Assembly (NCBI GenBank): GCA_034190295.1
Contig: JAXHSW010000014.1
Coordinates: forward strand, 19,604-83,603
Direction: 5' to 3'
Source of the DNA: Okeania sp034190295
Lineage (GTDB): Bacteria > Cyanobacteriota > Cyanobacteriia > Cyanobacteriales > Microcoleaceae
Length of the DNA: 64,000 bases
Shown here: positions 1-9,384 of the stretch, piece by piece
How positions within the stretch are numbered: the stretch's first letter is position 1
Layout: each line of letters starts with the position of its first letter
The notes under the pieces: generated by a model
What the model was told of the DNA's origin: nothing
What the model saw: the letters and a program-made list of their open reading frames with translations, nothing else
Databases searched by the model: none
Made by a program: the position numbers and the translations under genes

Positions 1-630
1 GAAAGGTCCTATTTTAACGACCGCTCCTTCTGTCAAAACAATAGAGTTTTTAACTCGCACCCCATTGACAAAAACGCCATTGGTACTATGGTCGCGTAAA
101 ATGTAATTACCCTGACCATTAGGTTCAATGGTGGCATGAGTACGAGAAACAATGGGAGCATCCAATTCCAGAGTTGCATCAGGATCGCGACCAAGTAACA
201 CCGATCGATCTTTTAAAGATATTGAACTTGTTTTTGGTAAAGATGCTATAGTTACGGGATTATTAGGATCGAAATATTTGAGTGAGATTTGGTTTTGAGG
301 GTCAAGACCAATTTTGATTTCCATACCATTCTCTAGAATATGACCTTCAGATGGAGTGATACGAGTACGGTCTAGAAATAATCCATTGGTACTTGCTCGA
401 TGACCGTCACCATCATAAATATAGTAGCGATCGTCAATTTTCCTAATGGTGGCGTGGTAACTAGATATGACTAACCAAGCTGAAGGTACTACAAGATCGG
501 CGTGGAGGCGATCGCGTCCTAATATATGATTGTTTTTTGTGAGTTGGAGAGTGATAGTTTGGCCTTGATTATTCAATTCTATATAGGGATTACTACTTAA
601 AAGGGTAGTTTGACCCGTTTTATTAGTCAT
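1..630 (-). CDS. FHA-domain protein, N-terminal part (runs off left edge)
   Basis: An open frame of 210 codons reads on the minus strand from an ATG at 630 down to base 1 with no stop, so the 3' end lies outside the window. Two forkhead-associated domains are visible. The first covers about residues 28-105, with ILGRD, an SSYHA core and STNGLFLDRTRI. The second covers about residues 140-210, with LLGRDPDATLELD, VSRTHATI and STNGVFVNGVRV. FHA domains bind phosphothreonine peptides, which in bacteria usually come from Ser/Thr kinases such as the one encoded at 5.7 kb; that link is inference. In cyanobacteria, tandem N-terminal FHA domains are often followed by an ABC-transporter ATPase or a second signalling module, but that part is not visible. 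The second domain keeps the classical SRTHA phosphopeptide-binding loop, whereas the first has SSYHA and may bind weakly. Confidence 0.85.
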   Translation of the reverse strand, partial: MTNKTGQTTLLSSNPYIELNNQGQTITLQLTKNNHILGRDRLHADLVVPSAWLVISSYHATIRKIDDRYYIYDGDGHRASTNGLFLDRTRITPSEGHILENGMEIKIGLDPQNQISLKYFDPNNPVTIASLPKTSSISLKDRSVLLGRDPDATLELDAPIVSRTHATIEPNGQGNYILRDHSTNGVFVNGVRVKNSIVLTEGAVVKIGPF

Positions 631-1512
631 AATAATATTAGATTTTAGATTCTCTTGCACAAATTAACAAAAACTATTGATATTGAATCATAATACTGTT
701 TCACGGAAGTTAAAAGTCAAGGTAAGTTGGGTTGAGGAACCCGATTTTCGCAACTTATCCGAGGGATAAACCCAACTGACTAGACTGACACAGCTAATTT
801 TGTGCGCTAATTCTTGTTCCTTAAAGAATTTTTTTTTGCTGGTTTTTCCTGATTTAGTTTTAAGGTTAAGAAAAATTGCATGGATGTAGCAATCATAAAT
901 GATTAGTTAGACAGATTATAGACTATCTTAAGGATATTTATAACTGCTGTAAACCAGCTAGAAAAGTATTAACTTAAATGTTCTTTACTAAGAAACAAGG
1001 AGGCTAACGCTTATGGATGATATTAGTCTCTAACGGGTTTAAGAATTTTATTTTAATGAATAGTATGGTGACTTTAATATAGTTTAGGGTTACGCCAGAT
1101 GTTTTTATTATCTATCTCAATTTGCGTGGTTTTAAGGACTCATCAAAAAGGCTGTTCAGGTCATTTTTACAAGAGTTATAGATAGCAATCCTCAATTGAT
1201 TGTGACAAATTTTATAAAGGTTAATTTGAACTGAAAACCTTTAAAATTTTGAATCCTGACTCGTGACTCCTAATTACCACCAAAATATTATAACTGCAAT
1301 AGGATTGCTATACTGCTTTTACTATTCAAAAAAGTGTGGTTAGGATAATGTTTATATTTTCACCATTTTATTCTAACTCAAGTATTATCTAAAATAGAGT
1401 TGTTGGGAATTTGGCAAAAAAATGGCTAAGTTCCTGATTTAAATAATATAAGTTCTTTTATAGTTTAGCACTACCCTTTTCTATAATTATACCTTAATTC
1501 ATAAACACCCTA
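631..1512. other. 882-bp spacer without a recognisable gene
   Basis: No convincing reading frame is seen on either strand. It holds a short repeat near 702-722 (GTTTCACGGAAGTTAAA followed by AGTCAA) that recurs at 47412-47434, and an inverted GTTGGGTT/AACCCAAC pair around 728-778 of a kind also seen near 47517 and 53106. The rest is AT-rich and shows nothing. Confidence 0.6.
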
Positions 1513-2151
1513 ATGAAAATTACCAATCATAAAGATCCTAACTATCTTGGAAAAGTTAATATTCCCCTTAATATTGTTGTAATTTCATTGATGTTAGCAG
1601 GTGTATTAACATTGATTCATTTTTGGATTCATAAAAATTATAAAGAGTATAAAGATACATTACCATTTACTGTTAATACATTTGCCACAAGTGCTGGAGC
1701 TTTAAGTGCTTATTATGCTTATAGAAGTCTTCGTCAAGCTGAAAAGGATAAAAAACAAGACAAAGCATATCATTTGATAGAACGTTGGAATAGTCCAGAA
1801 CTGCTGCCATTAGAGTTTGATGCTAAACAAATAATTAATGATCTAAGAAAAAATCAACAATCTATGGAAGTGTATATTCAAGAAGCAGAAGAGAATAACA
1901 ATCAAAATCAAGAAAAAATACATAAGGTTACTAAGATACTTAACTTCTTAGTTGAGATTGCAATATGTATTGAAAACGGAATTGCCGATGAAGATGTATT
2001 AAAAAGCTTTTTTCGAGGAATAGTTCAAGATTACTGTGAAAAATTCGATGATCTTATCCATTCTCGAAGAAAAGGAAATGGGCATCAAGAAAGGTATAAG
2101 AAGCTTTTAGAACTCGCAAATCAGTGGAATGGAAGTGGAAAAATAACTTGA
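1513..2151 (+). CDS. DUF4760-like membrane-anchored protein, unknown function
   Basis: The 212-residue protein starts at an ATG and has one clear hydrophobic segment at about residues 18-40. A second weaker segment at 53-72 (TFATSAGALSAYYAYRSLRQ) runs into a charged helix. The remainder is cytoplasmic-looking and helical, with a coiled-coil-like stretch near 110-140 and the pattern FLVEIAICIENGIADEDVL followed by FFRGIVQDYCEKF. This layout (membrane anchor, YRSLRQAE-like junction, then helices with a conserved NFLE..AI.I..G..DE pattern) resembles the DUF4760 family, whose role is unknown. It stands alone between two long spacers and its codon use looks like that of its neighbours. The frame is probably real; the family assignment is moderate. 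Confidence 0.6.
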   Translation: MKITNHKDPNYLGKVNIPLNIVVISLMLAGVLTLIHFWIHKNYKEYKDTLPFTVNTFATSAGALSAYYAYRSLRQAEKDKKQDKAYHLIERWNSPELLPLEFDAKQIINDLRKNQQSMEVYIQEAEENNNQNQEKIHKVTKILNFLVEIAICIENGIADEDVLKSFFRGIVQDYCEKFDDLIHSRRKGNGHQERYKKLLELANQWNGSGKIT

Positions 2152-2324
2152 ATTATTTAGTTTAACTGGTCTTTAAAAGATTAATGTTGTGTTTAGCTTT
2201 GGCTTTCTCTGCTGTCATTAGTGAGTTGTTTTGTTTTACTAAGATATTATTTAGTATTGATGTTAGAATTATGTAGATTGGAATAAAGATTAAATAAGAA
2301 CTAAAAATCAACTACTAAAATTAA

Positions 2325-2417
2325 CAGGACTTACGCAAAATACGAAATTACACACCATTTGTAGGGGTTAACGGTCGTTAACCCCTACTAAATTTGGTGG
2401 TTATGCGTAATTCCTGA
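2325..2417. repeat. Dispersed palindromic repeat, family C (copy 1)
   Basis: The 93-bp sequence begins CAGGACTTACGC and ends with the near-complement GCGTAATTCCTGA. Its centre is a second palindrome, GGGGTTAACGGTCGTTAACCCC. Related copies with the same ends lie at 22614-22704, 30545-30634 and 46245-46383. No coding capacity is seen, which fits a MITE-like foldback element. Confidence 0.75.
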
Positions 2418-2476
2418 TTAAATGGGTTTGGAAACCAAAACTCTACTAAAATCTTACAACTTATTTAGAATTGCTG

Positions 2477-3805
2477 ATGAAACTAACGCCAAAAAAACTA
2501 TCTATAACTACTCTCTGTATTTCCTTATATCTAACTGGATGTAAATCACCTGAACCGGAAATAATATCTCCTTCTCCTGAAACAATACCTTCTCCACAAG
2601 TATCAATTGAAATTCCGGAAAAACCTTTAACATTACCTCCAGATAATCCAGAAACAATAGCTTCTAATCAAGTAAAAACATATCTAAATAGACTAGCTAC
2701 TCTAGGATTTTCTCAAAAAAATCAAGGCATCTGGATACAATCAAATGATACTTTATTAGCAAATCATCAAGGTACAACTCCTTTACCAGCAGCTTCAATT
2801 ACTAAAGTCGCAACTTCTTTAGTTGCCTTAAGAACTTTTAATCCCGACCATCAATTTATTACCTTAATTGGCACAACAGGAGAAATTGAAAATGGTGTAT
2901 TAAATGGAGATTTAGTCATTCAAGGAGGAGAAGACCCATTTTTTGTTTGGGAAGAAGCGATCGCTATTGGCAATTTATTAAATAAAATTGGAATTCAAAG
3001 AGTTACTGGCAATCTAATTATTACTGGCAAATTTTACATGAATTTTGAATCTAATTCTCTGACTGCTGGTAATTTACTGAAACAAGGATTAAACAGTCAA
3101 TTTTGGTCTTCAGAAGTTTTAAATCAATATCAAACTTTGCCTCCAGGTACAGCAAAACCACAAGTAATAATTGATGGAATTGTAGAAGTTTCTCCTACTC
3201 CTCCTGAAAATATAAAACTATTAGTTAGACATTATTCTTTTCCGATGGCTGAACTGGTGAAAAAGATGAATCAATATAGTAATAATTTAATGGCAGATAT
3301 GTTAGCTGAAGCTGTGGGAGGCCATCAAGTAGTTGCGGAAAAAGCGGCTCAATTTGTAGGAGTACCAAAAGAGGAAATTACATTAATTAATGGTTCTGGT
3401 TTAGGAGAAGAAAATCGCATTTCTCCCCGCGCCGCTACTGGAATGTTTCTAGCAATAGATAAATATCTTCAGCAATACAATATGAATGTGGCAGATGTGT
3501 TTGTTATTGTGGGTAAAGATAAAGGTATTTTAGATGAACGTAAACAACTTCCAAATTTAGCAGTAGTTAAGTCTGGTACTTTAAATTATGTTAGTGCTTT
3601 AGCAGGTGCTTTACCAACAAAAGAACAGGGAATTGTTTGGTTTACAATTCTGAATAAAGGAGCTAATGTAACTCAATTAAGAAATCAACAAGAAATTTTA
3701 CTAAGAGATTTGTTGAACAAGTGGGGTGCTGTTGAATTATCTCCATCAGAATTAACAACTAATCCTGAGAGGAAAGGTAAAATTTCTCGCAGTGAGATTA
3801 TATAA
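2477..3805 (+). CDS. dacB: D-alanyl-D-alanine carboxypeptidase, PBP4 (S13) type lipoprotein
   Basis: The ATG at 2477 is preferred over an in-frame TTG six bases upstream because it begins a proper lipoprotein signal: basic MKLTPKKL, a hydrophobic stretch and the lipobox LTGC with Cys22. The penicillin-binding motifs are in order: SITK at 107-110 (nucleophile Ser107), SNN at 268-270 and KSG at 365-367. PBP4-type enzymes trim or cut stem-peptide cross-links in peptidoglycan. At 442 residues it lies within the range of the family, and a linker of about 155 residues between the first two motifs is consistent with the inserted domain typical of S13 proteins. The lipobox places it on a periplasm-facing membrane. 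Another cell-wall protein (DUF1460) follows convergently, separated by repeats. Confidence 0.88.
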   Translation: MKLTPKKLSITTLCISLYLTGCKSPEPEIISPSPETIPSPQVSIEIPEKPLTLPPDNPETIASNQVKTYLNRLATLGFSQKNQGIWIQSNDTLLANHQGTTPLPAASITKVATSLVALRTFNPDHQFITLIGTTGEIENGVLNGDLVIQGGEDPFFVWEEAIAIGNLLNKIGIQRVTGNLIITGKFYMNFESNSLTAGNLLKQGLNSQFWSSEVLNQYQTLPPGTAKPQVIIDGIVEVSPTPPENIKLLVRHYSFPMAELVKKMNQYSNNLMADMLAEAVGGHQVVAEKAAQFVGVPKEEITLINGSGLGEENRISPRAATGMFLAIDKYLQQYNMNVADVFVIVGKDKGILDERKQLPNLAVVKSGTLNYVSALAGALPTKEQGIVWFTILNKGANVTQLRNQQEILLRDLLNKWGAVELSPSELTTNPERKGKISRSEII

Positions 3806-3983
3806 GGAAGGAAGAGGCGAGTGGGGGAGTAGCTCACACGGATTATGGCACGGATACACGGATAGGTCAGGGAGGAAGCAAAAGCCAAGATTGAAACCCT
3901 TGGCTAATAGCTTAAGTCATCTCAAAGATGACTACTATATATGCCATTGTTTAATATTGCGGTTAATTAATGCAACCTGGTAT

Positions 3984-4078
3984 TATTCCCCACACCTCCC
4001 ACACCTCCCACACTCCCCACACCTCCCACACCTCCCACACTCCCCACACTCCCCACACCTCCCACACTCCCCTACTCT
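3984..4078. repeat. Low-complexity CACACCTCCC tandem array
   Basis: About nine imperfect 9-10 bp units of CACACCTCC(C)/CACACTCCC lie between the convergent carboxypeptidase and DUF1460 genes. The array supports an open frame on the plus strand, but that peptide is only a repeat of PHLPHSP and is not considered a gene. Confidence 0.8.
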
Positions 4079-5456
4079 AACCCCGTGGATCGACAGGCCG
4101 CGCCACTAAAATACCAATGGCACTTTCCACATTCCAAATGTACCTTTCCAAATCATAAGCAACAGTTACTTTTCCCGCAGGAGAAGCATGAATAATACCA
4201 ATATTACCATCAGAATTACGATAAACTAAACCAGTATGAGTCACATCTAAGCCATTAATTTCTGTTGCTACGGCGACTATATCTCCTGCTTTTAGCTGAG
4301 AATAAACGCTGCTAATTTTATAGTAGGGAATATAGTTAAATTTTAGTTTACTAATACTATCTTCCATATTAACAATACATTGATAATTAGCATCATTATT
4401 AGCAATTTGTGGATACTCCCATCTATTTTTACTCATAAAAAATAATGGCTTTTTAACTCTCTCTCCACCTAAATCAGCACCAATATCTGTAATATTATCG
4501 CGCCTCTGATTATCAGCAATCCATTCAGAAAAATAATGTAAACGACTACAATATCCATTCATTTTCCCATTCCAATAACGCTGATTTCTAATATTATTAA
4601 CAAAAGTCAAATAAGAATAATCCTCTACTGCTATACCCCTAGCCATTGCCAACACAGTTTCTACAAATAAGACACAATCAAATCCATCTAAACTAATAAC
4701 TAAAGACTCTTGATTCGACTGGTCTAATAATCCAGCTTTGTAGGGAAAACCAATAAAATAATCAGCGATCGCCTGCATAATTTCTGCCATCGGACGTTCA
4801 GAAAGATTTTGTTTTATAGCATATTCCATCACTGGTTTAAACTGAGGGTCTTCGGGAATATTATTCGCTGATGGTTTGTTGATTCCTTTGTCACCAACAC
4901 TTTTATTTAAGTGAACATCAATTACTGGTCTTGTCGGAGGTTGAGAAGGACCTACAGGTGCTTCTTTTAAAATATTTTGCCTTGATAAAGTAGATAATTT
5001 TAATGAATTTTTCTCATCAATATCTAGAGATTTGAAAGTAATATCATCAAATTGAATTAGACGAAAATTAGATAGTTTTTCAGAAGTAGATAATTGTGGA
5101 TTAATATTTTGGCGTTGGTGATTTGAGGTATTATATTTTGTCCGGATAAGAGCGCGAACAAAAGACTTTCTCCTTCTACTACTCTTTCTTCTCTCCTGAC
5201 TTCCGCTCCTGGGAGGGGTTAGGGATGGATTGACTCCTAAATAATTAAGATTAATATCATGCACTAATTCACCCATGCCAATATTTTTTTGATTGTCAGA
5301 TTTTATTTGGCGATTATCCCGATTATTAGCAATATATTTGCTCTGAATATTAACACCCTTTTGAGCAGCATTAATCTTATTTACAATAGATGAAATTCCT
5401 GTATAGCTGCCAGAAATAGCTACGGTTAAAATAATTAACTTGAATAATTTTCTCAT
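4077..5456 (-). CDS. DUF1460 (N-acetylmuramoyl-L-alanine amidase-like) exported protein
   Basis: The 459-residue protein begins MRKLFKLIILTVAISG, a plausible signal peptide or membrane anchor. A long, low-conservation basic and Ser/Asn-rich linker runs to about residue 210. The C-terminal half carries the NlpC/P60-like DUF1460 fold: FPYKAGLLD, then DGFDCVLFVET with the presumed catalytic Cys near residue 261, a SRLHYF segment with the presumed catalytic His near 306, and GDIVAVAT and THTGLVYR strands. The family comprises cell-wall hydrolases or amidases; the exact bond cut is not established from sequence alone. It converges with the carboxypeptidase gene and may act on the same wall. Part of the linker (around 5197-5230) overlaps a GGAGGGGTTAGGG motif also found in repeat family B, suggesting repeat sequence was absorbed into the coding frame. 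Confidence 0.8.
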   Translation of the reverse strand: MRKLFKLIILTVAISGSYTGISSIVNKINAAQKGVNIQSKYIANNRDNRQIKSDNQKNIGMGELVHDINLNYLGVNPSLTPPRSGSQERRKSSRRRKSFVRALIRTKYNTSNHQRQNINPQLSTSEKLSNFRLIQFDDITFKSLDIDEKNSLKLSTLSRQNILKEAPVGPSQPPTRPVIDVHLNKSVGDKGINKPSANNIPEDPQFKPVMEYAIKQNLSERPMAEIMQAIADYFIGFPYKAGLLDQSNQESLVISLDGFDCVLFVETVLAMARGIAVEDYSYLTFVNNIRNQRYWNGKMNGYCSRLHYFSEWIADNQRRDNITDIGADLGGERVKKPLFFMSKNRWEYPQIANNDANYQCIVNMEDSISKLKFNYIPYYKISSVYSQLKAGDIVAVATEINGLDVTHTGLVYRNSDGNIGIIHASPAGKVTVAYDLERYIWNVESAIGILVARPVDPRG

Positions 5457-5476
5457 TTTTTGATAAGGATTCTTAG

Positions 5477-5551
5477 CTATTCAATAATTGATAATAAACA
5501 ATGAATAATGGATAATTACCTCTCCTTGAAAACGGATAGGATTGAACTTAA
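5477..5551 (+). repeat. Element A, partial copy
   Basis: It carries the left half of the family: AATAATTGATAA-type units, ACCTCTCCTTGAAAACGG and ATAGGATTGAA. The right half (AGGCTTTAAACC to ATTCGGTAA) is missing. Confidence 0.65.
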
Positions 5552-5701
5552 GGAAAATATTTGATTTTTATTTTCTTCATAAATGATAGCGAAGTGCGGT
5601 AGCGAGGAACGAGCGTCAGAGGTCTTAGACCAAATTAAGCAATTATCAATTATCCATTATCCATTATCCATTGATAAGTATGTTATCCTGAATTAAAACA
5701 A

Positions 5702-7294
5702 ATGGGCAATGAACGAAGGCAGCTATGCGGGAGTCAAAATTCCCTTCTGCCTTCTGCCTCTTGCCTTCTGCCTTTCCAGATAATTCCTGATGTGAAACCG
5801 ACACTTTTGAACAATCGCTATCAAGTTATACAAGCACTCAGTAGTGGTGGGTTCGGAGAAACCTTTTTAGCCCAAGATACCCAAATGCCATCTGGTCGCT
5901 ACTGTGTAATTAAGCAACTTAAAGTAGTTACAAATAATCCCGAAATTTACCAACAGATACTGCAACGTTTCCAACGAGAGGCGGCCATTTTGGAAGAATT
6001 AGGGGAGACTAATAGCCAAATACCCAAGTTGTATGCTTATTTTAGTGATACAGCAGGTCAATTTTATCTGGTACAAGAATGGATAGAGGGAGAAACTCTA
6101 GCGAAAAAAGTACAAAATACAGGGCCAATGACAGATGGTGATGTTCAGAAAATTCTGATTACTTTACTATCGGTTATTAACTATATACATAGCAGAAATA
6201 TTATTCATCGGGATATTAAACCGGAAAATATTATTTTACGCCAACAAGATTATTTGCCAGTTTTAATAGATTTTGGGGCAGTAAAAGATTCTATTAGTAC
6301 AGCAATTAATTCTCAAAATACGACACCTATTTCTATTATGATTGGTACTCCTGGATATATGGCTTTTGAGCAAGCAGCAGGAAGACCAGTTTATGCTAGC
6401 GATTTATATAGTTTAGGGCTAACAGCAATTTTTCTACTAACAGGAAAAGTTCCCCAAGATTTAGAAATGGATTTACAAACAGGGAAAATTATTTGGCAAA
6501 AATATACGAGTAATTTAACTCCTAAATTAGCAGGAATTTTAGACCGAACAATTCAACCTAATATTAGCGATCGCTTTGCTACATCTACAGAAATGTTAGC
6601 TGCTTTAAAGTCTAATTCAATTCAGGTTTTTACTAATCAAAAAACTCAGCCATCTTCATCTTTAGCGGTAATCAATAATCCTGACAAAACGACAACTTTA
6701 AATTCACCAGACCAATGTTTAGACCCTGCTTCAACTGAATTATCTATTAATCGCAAACATTGGCAGAAAGCTGTGATTATTAGTGGTGCTATTGGCAGTT
6801 GTTTTTTGGTTAGTATTTTGCTCAAAAGTATCTTAAGCAATTCTCCCGAAACGCAGTTAGAAATACCAAATTTTCCCACACCACCTAACACCGAATTAGT
6901 AACATCAATTTCTCAACAACAAGCTCAAGAATTAATCCAGAATTGGTTAAAAGCAAAAAAAGAAATATTTGCTCCTCCATACAACCAAAAACTTGCTGCT
7001 GAATTAACAACAGGAAAAGTATATGATAATATAGTCGCCTCCAATGGAGCGATCGCTTGGTTAAAAGAAAACAATGCTTACTATCAGTATAAAGTACAAA
7101 AAATAGATAATATTGAATATTTTTCTAGTCAAGGAGATCGAGCCACAATTCAAGTTAAAGTTACAGAAGAATATCAACTGTTTAAAAATGATAAATTAGA
7201 AACTACAAGGTCAGGTTTTGCCCAACTAACAGTTATTTATAACTTGACATTTATAGACGGCAAATGGAAAATAGCTACTTCTCAGATTATTTAG
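5702..7294 (+). CDS. Ser/Thr protein kinase with C-terminal IMS (ARC6-like) domain
   Basis: In the 530-residue frame the kinase domain spans about residues 38-300: glycine loop SSGGFGETFLAQ at 47-58, catalytic Lys71, HRDIKPEN at 169-176, DFGAVKD at 190-196 and GTPGYMAFEQ at 215-224. One membrane helix lies at about 357-378. Residues 405-530 match the IMS/DUF4101 domain known from the ARC6/ZipN division protein and from many cyanobacterial kinases, which probably faces the periplasm. The first ~30 residues come from a CCTTCTGCC-type repeat, so the true start may be GTG at 5792 or TTG at 5807. Substrates are unknown; the FHA protein at the left edge is a possible reader. The gene stands alone. 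Confidence 0.87.
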   Translation: MGNERRQLCGSQNSLLPSASCLLPFQIIPDVKPTLLNNRYQVIQALSSGGFGETFLAQDTQMPSGRYCVIKQLKVVTNNPEIYQQILQRFQREAAILEELGETNSQIPKLYAYFSDTAGQFYLVQEWIEGETLAKKVQNTGPMTDGDVQKILITLLSVINYIHSRNIIHRDIKPENIILRQQDYLPVLIDFGAVKDSISTAINSQNTTPISIMIGTPGYMAFEQAAGRPVYASDLYSLGLTAIFLLTGKVPQDLEMDLQTGKIIWQKYTSNLTPKLAGILDRTIQPNISDRFATSTEMLAALKSNSIQVFTNQKTQPSSSLAVINNPDKTTTLNSPDQCLDPASTELSINRKHWQKAVIISGAIGSCFLVSILLKSILSNSPETQLEIPNFPTPPNTELVTSISQQQAQELIQNWLKAKKEIFAPPYNQKLAAELTTGKVYDNIVASNGAIAWLKENNAYYQYKVQKIDNIEYFSSQGDRATIQVKVTEEYQLFKNDKLETTRSGFAQLTVIYNLTFIDGKWKIATSQII

Positions 7295-7812
7295 AAAAAT
7301 ATTCATCCAATTGGGTGTATCTCAATGCGTGAATAAAGCCAAAAATTCATCGCTTTTAGGCAACAGCTCCGAAAGGGAATAGAGAATAGGGAATATATAG
7401 GAAAAAAGTCTTTTTGCAAATAAATATGAGATGCACCCATCCAATTTTGTTTTTGTGAAACTTTATATCAGTTATAGCGCTACGCTTCAACAATTAATAA
7501 TTAACAATTACCTCTTCTTTTCAAGGAGAGAATTGACTAAAAAGAAAATTTTTTCTTTTTTCTCCTTAAAAATAGTACTGGACAAAATAAAATCAATTAT
7601 AGGACAGAAATTATCAATTCTCTCCCCTCCACGGTCTGGTCCCGCGGGTTGGTTCCCTACTCCCTACTCTTTTGGAGGAGATGTCTAATGAAATGTTGTG
7701 ACAAACATCACAAAAACTTATATATCTACTTCACTCGATATACACCAAAAAATCACCGTTGGTTGTACTATTAATCACCACCATATTATGAAAAAGAGCG
7801 GATGATTGAGAT
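7295..7812. other. Spacer with degenerate element A and GC-rich repeat scraps
   Basis: A degenerate element A (AACAATTAATAATTAAC, ACCTCTTCTTTTCAAGG) lies at about 7487-7570, followed near 7617-7650 by CCCCTCCACGGTCTGG and CCGCGGG, which recur at 13739-13820 and 34440-34470. An 85-codon frame here is built from these repeats and is not called a gene. Confidence 0.6.
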
Positions 7813-8028
7813 ATGGAATTCAAGGTTGATCTTATGCTTCAAATTAACTTACTTCCCGGTGCAATCAACGAAATTGTTGCTTCTGCTGCCAAAAGTGGCT
7901 TCCTCACAAAATTAGACTGCTATGGCCTCATGGCTGCAGTATTGGACGAGTCTCTAAGCTCAGAAGACCTTTGTACTGTTAAGCGACTTTCATATTTTGT
8001 GATCAGAGGATGGGTGCGAGTAGAATAA
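7813..8028 (+). CDS. Small conserved cyanobacterial protein, unknown function
   Basis: The frame encodes 71 residues. The core, LPGAINEIVASAAKSGFL followed by DCYGLMAAVLDESLSSEDL and a basic tail with RGWVRV, resembles a family of about 60-70 residue cyanobacterial proteins with the pattern PG.I.EIV...GFLT..DRYGLMAA.LD; this is from memory and no function is known to me. The second Met (7834) is an equally possible start. It is probably cytoplasmic and all-helical. It stands alone with repeat-rich DNA on both sides. Confidence 0.6.
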   Translation: MEFKVDLMLQINLLPGAINEIVASAAKSGFLTKLDCYGLMAAVLDESLSSEDLCTVKRLSYFVIRGWVRVE

Positions 8029-8958
8029 AGGTTTGACTTAATCAACGAATAATGCTTCAATTCGTTAGAAAACACACATTATGTTGTAATCAAAGAGAAC
8101 CATCTCACCGATTAAATTCCACAAAGTATTTGGTTTAAATGGACTTGTTGTTGGCGTAGCTTTGCGGAGCGCAAACCAAGAATCCTGGTTTCAGGATAAT
8201 CTCCCCACCTTTAGTTCAGAGAGTATGTCAAAACATCTGTATGTTTTACTTAGGGGTAGTCATGGCTTTCGTGTCGATCGCGACTTAAACAGAACTCATG
8301 GAATTTTGATTAACAGTGTGGTAAAAGCTTTCTACCCCATTAGACCTCTGGTTAAAAATCAAAAATAAAATCAATTCCGAGCCATAAAATTATTAATTAC
8401 TTCTCCCTATTGCCCATTGCCTATTCCCTCTTTTCTGGAGATACTCCCTTAGTAAATTAATCGGTAGTGCATTGTTAAGCAATGTTAGCAAAATAGTATT
8501 GATTAAGAGAATTTGTTTAAGTCTATTTAATATAAAACATCTCAATTTAGTTGAGGTTTTTAACTCATTTTCAGCCCCCTCTTTTACCCTTTTTACCGAA
8601 TAATTAATAATTATTAATTAAATAATTCAGCTTACTCTGCGGCTCCTTTCAAGGGGAAAAAAGTGCACTTGATATTTCCCGATATTCAATTCCGCAACGG
8701 TTTTAACCTTCTTGTAATTATCCATTATCATTTCCCTTATGGGTTTAATACCCACGCGCGTCACCCGCGGTGCTCAAAATTGTTTGGGTCCGCGTAGACG
8801 CGGAGCGGCTTGTGGCTCGACTATCCATAAGCAATTTTCGAGAACTGACTCGGTCTGACTGAGGACTGAGGACTTCTTCAAACACCTTGAAAAGCTGACT
8901 GCTGATAGCTGAGTGCTGAGTGCTACTTCAACCATTATCCATTAATGAACCTATATAC
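8029..8958. other. Repeat-rich spacer
   Basis: It holds an inverted copy of element A at about 8596-8735, GC-rich scraps (CGCGTAGACGCGGAGCGG near 8792) and CTGAGGACTGAGGACT / GCTGAGTGCTGAGTGCT tandems at 8860-8925. A 68-codon frame at 8162-8368 is not convincing. No gene is called. Confidence 0.6.
8596..8735 (-). repeat. Element A, inverted copy
   Basis: It starts TTACCGAATAATTAATAATT and contains GCTCCTTTCAAGGGG, AGTGCACTTGATATTTCC and ATTCAATTCCG followed by AACGGTTTTAAC. It is the inverse of the subtype at 32018-32168, which shares the AGTGCACTT and CCGTTACGGAATTGAA segments. Confidence 0.7.
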
Positions 8959-9384
8959 CTAAGTTTTAATTCTTCTTAAAAGTAATTGTTCTTCTAAAGC
9001 AGCAATTCTGTTATAAGCCGCCGTCAATTGAGCTGTTAACCGTTGAATTTGAATCTCTGATGTTAATTCTCCATCCATATTTTGACTACCTTGATTCATA
9101 TAGTCATCATCTACTAGCACATCTTTGTGTTCTAATTCTAGATCGAAATCGTTATATTTTTGCTTTAGCTCATTGACCTCTGTCACATTAGAAGTAGCTT
9201 CTGTAGATTGATGTTTATTTACTTCCTGTTTAATTATAAAGGTTGATACCCGGTCGTTCAGTTTTTCAATAATTGTGTGTATTGCTTCAATTTTTTTACT
9301 CAAAGCAATAATTTGTTCTTGCAATACTTCCATATATTTCTTCACTACTCGAAAATTAAGTTTACATTCTTCAATTTTAATCAA
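8959..9384 (-). CDS. Small coiled-coil protein, unknown function
   Basis: The 141-residue frame has predicted coiled coil at about 15-55 (MEVLQEQIIALSKKIEAI with heptad-spaced hydrophobics) and at the C-terminus, where IQRLTAQLTAAYNRIAALEE is very regular. The middle is acidic and variable. No catalytic motif, signal peptide or membrane segment is seen. The start is uncertain: the internal Met18 begins the coiled coil. The well-formed C-terminal helix suggests a real structural or scaffolding protein. No family is assigned with confidence. Confidence 0.55.
   Translation of the reverse strand: MIKIEECKLNFRVVKKYMEVLQEQIIALSKKIEAIHTIIEKLNDRVSTFIIKQEVNKHQSTEATSNVTEVNELKQKYNDFDLELEHKDVLVDDDYMNQGSQNMDGELTSEIQIQRLTAQLTAAYNRIAALEEQLLLRRIKT

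Noticed and set aside
3792..4109. 105-codon plus-strand frame after the carboxypeptidase gene
   Set aside because: Its second half is only a PHLPHSP translation of the CACACCTCCC tandem; it overlaps two genes.
8162..8368. 68-codon frame ANQESWF... with FRVDRDLN
   Set aside because: It vaguely recalls a TnpB C-terminal end (VDRDLN, QES), but no other TnpB motif or zinc ribbon is found nearby, so it is not called.
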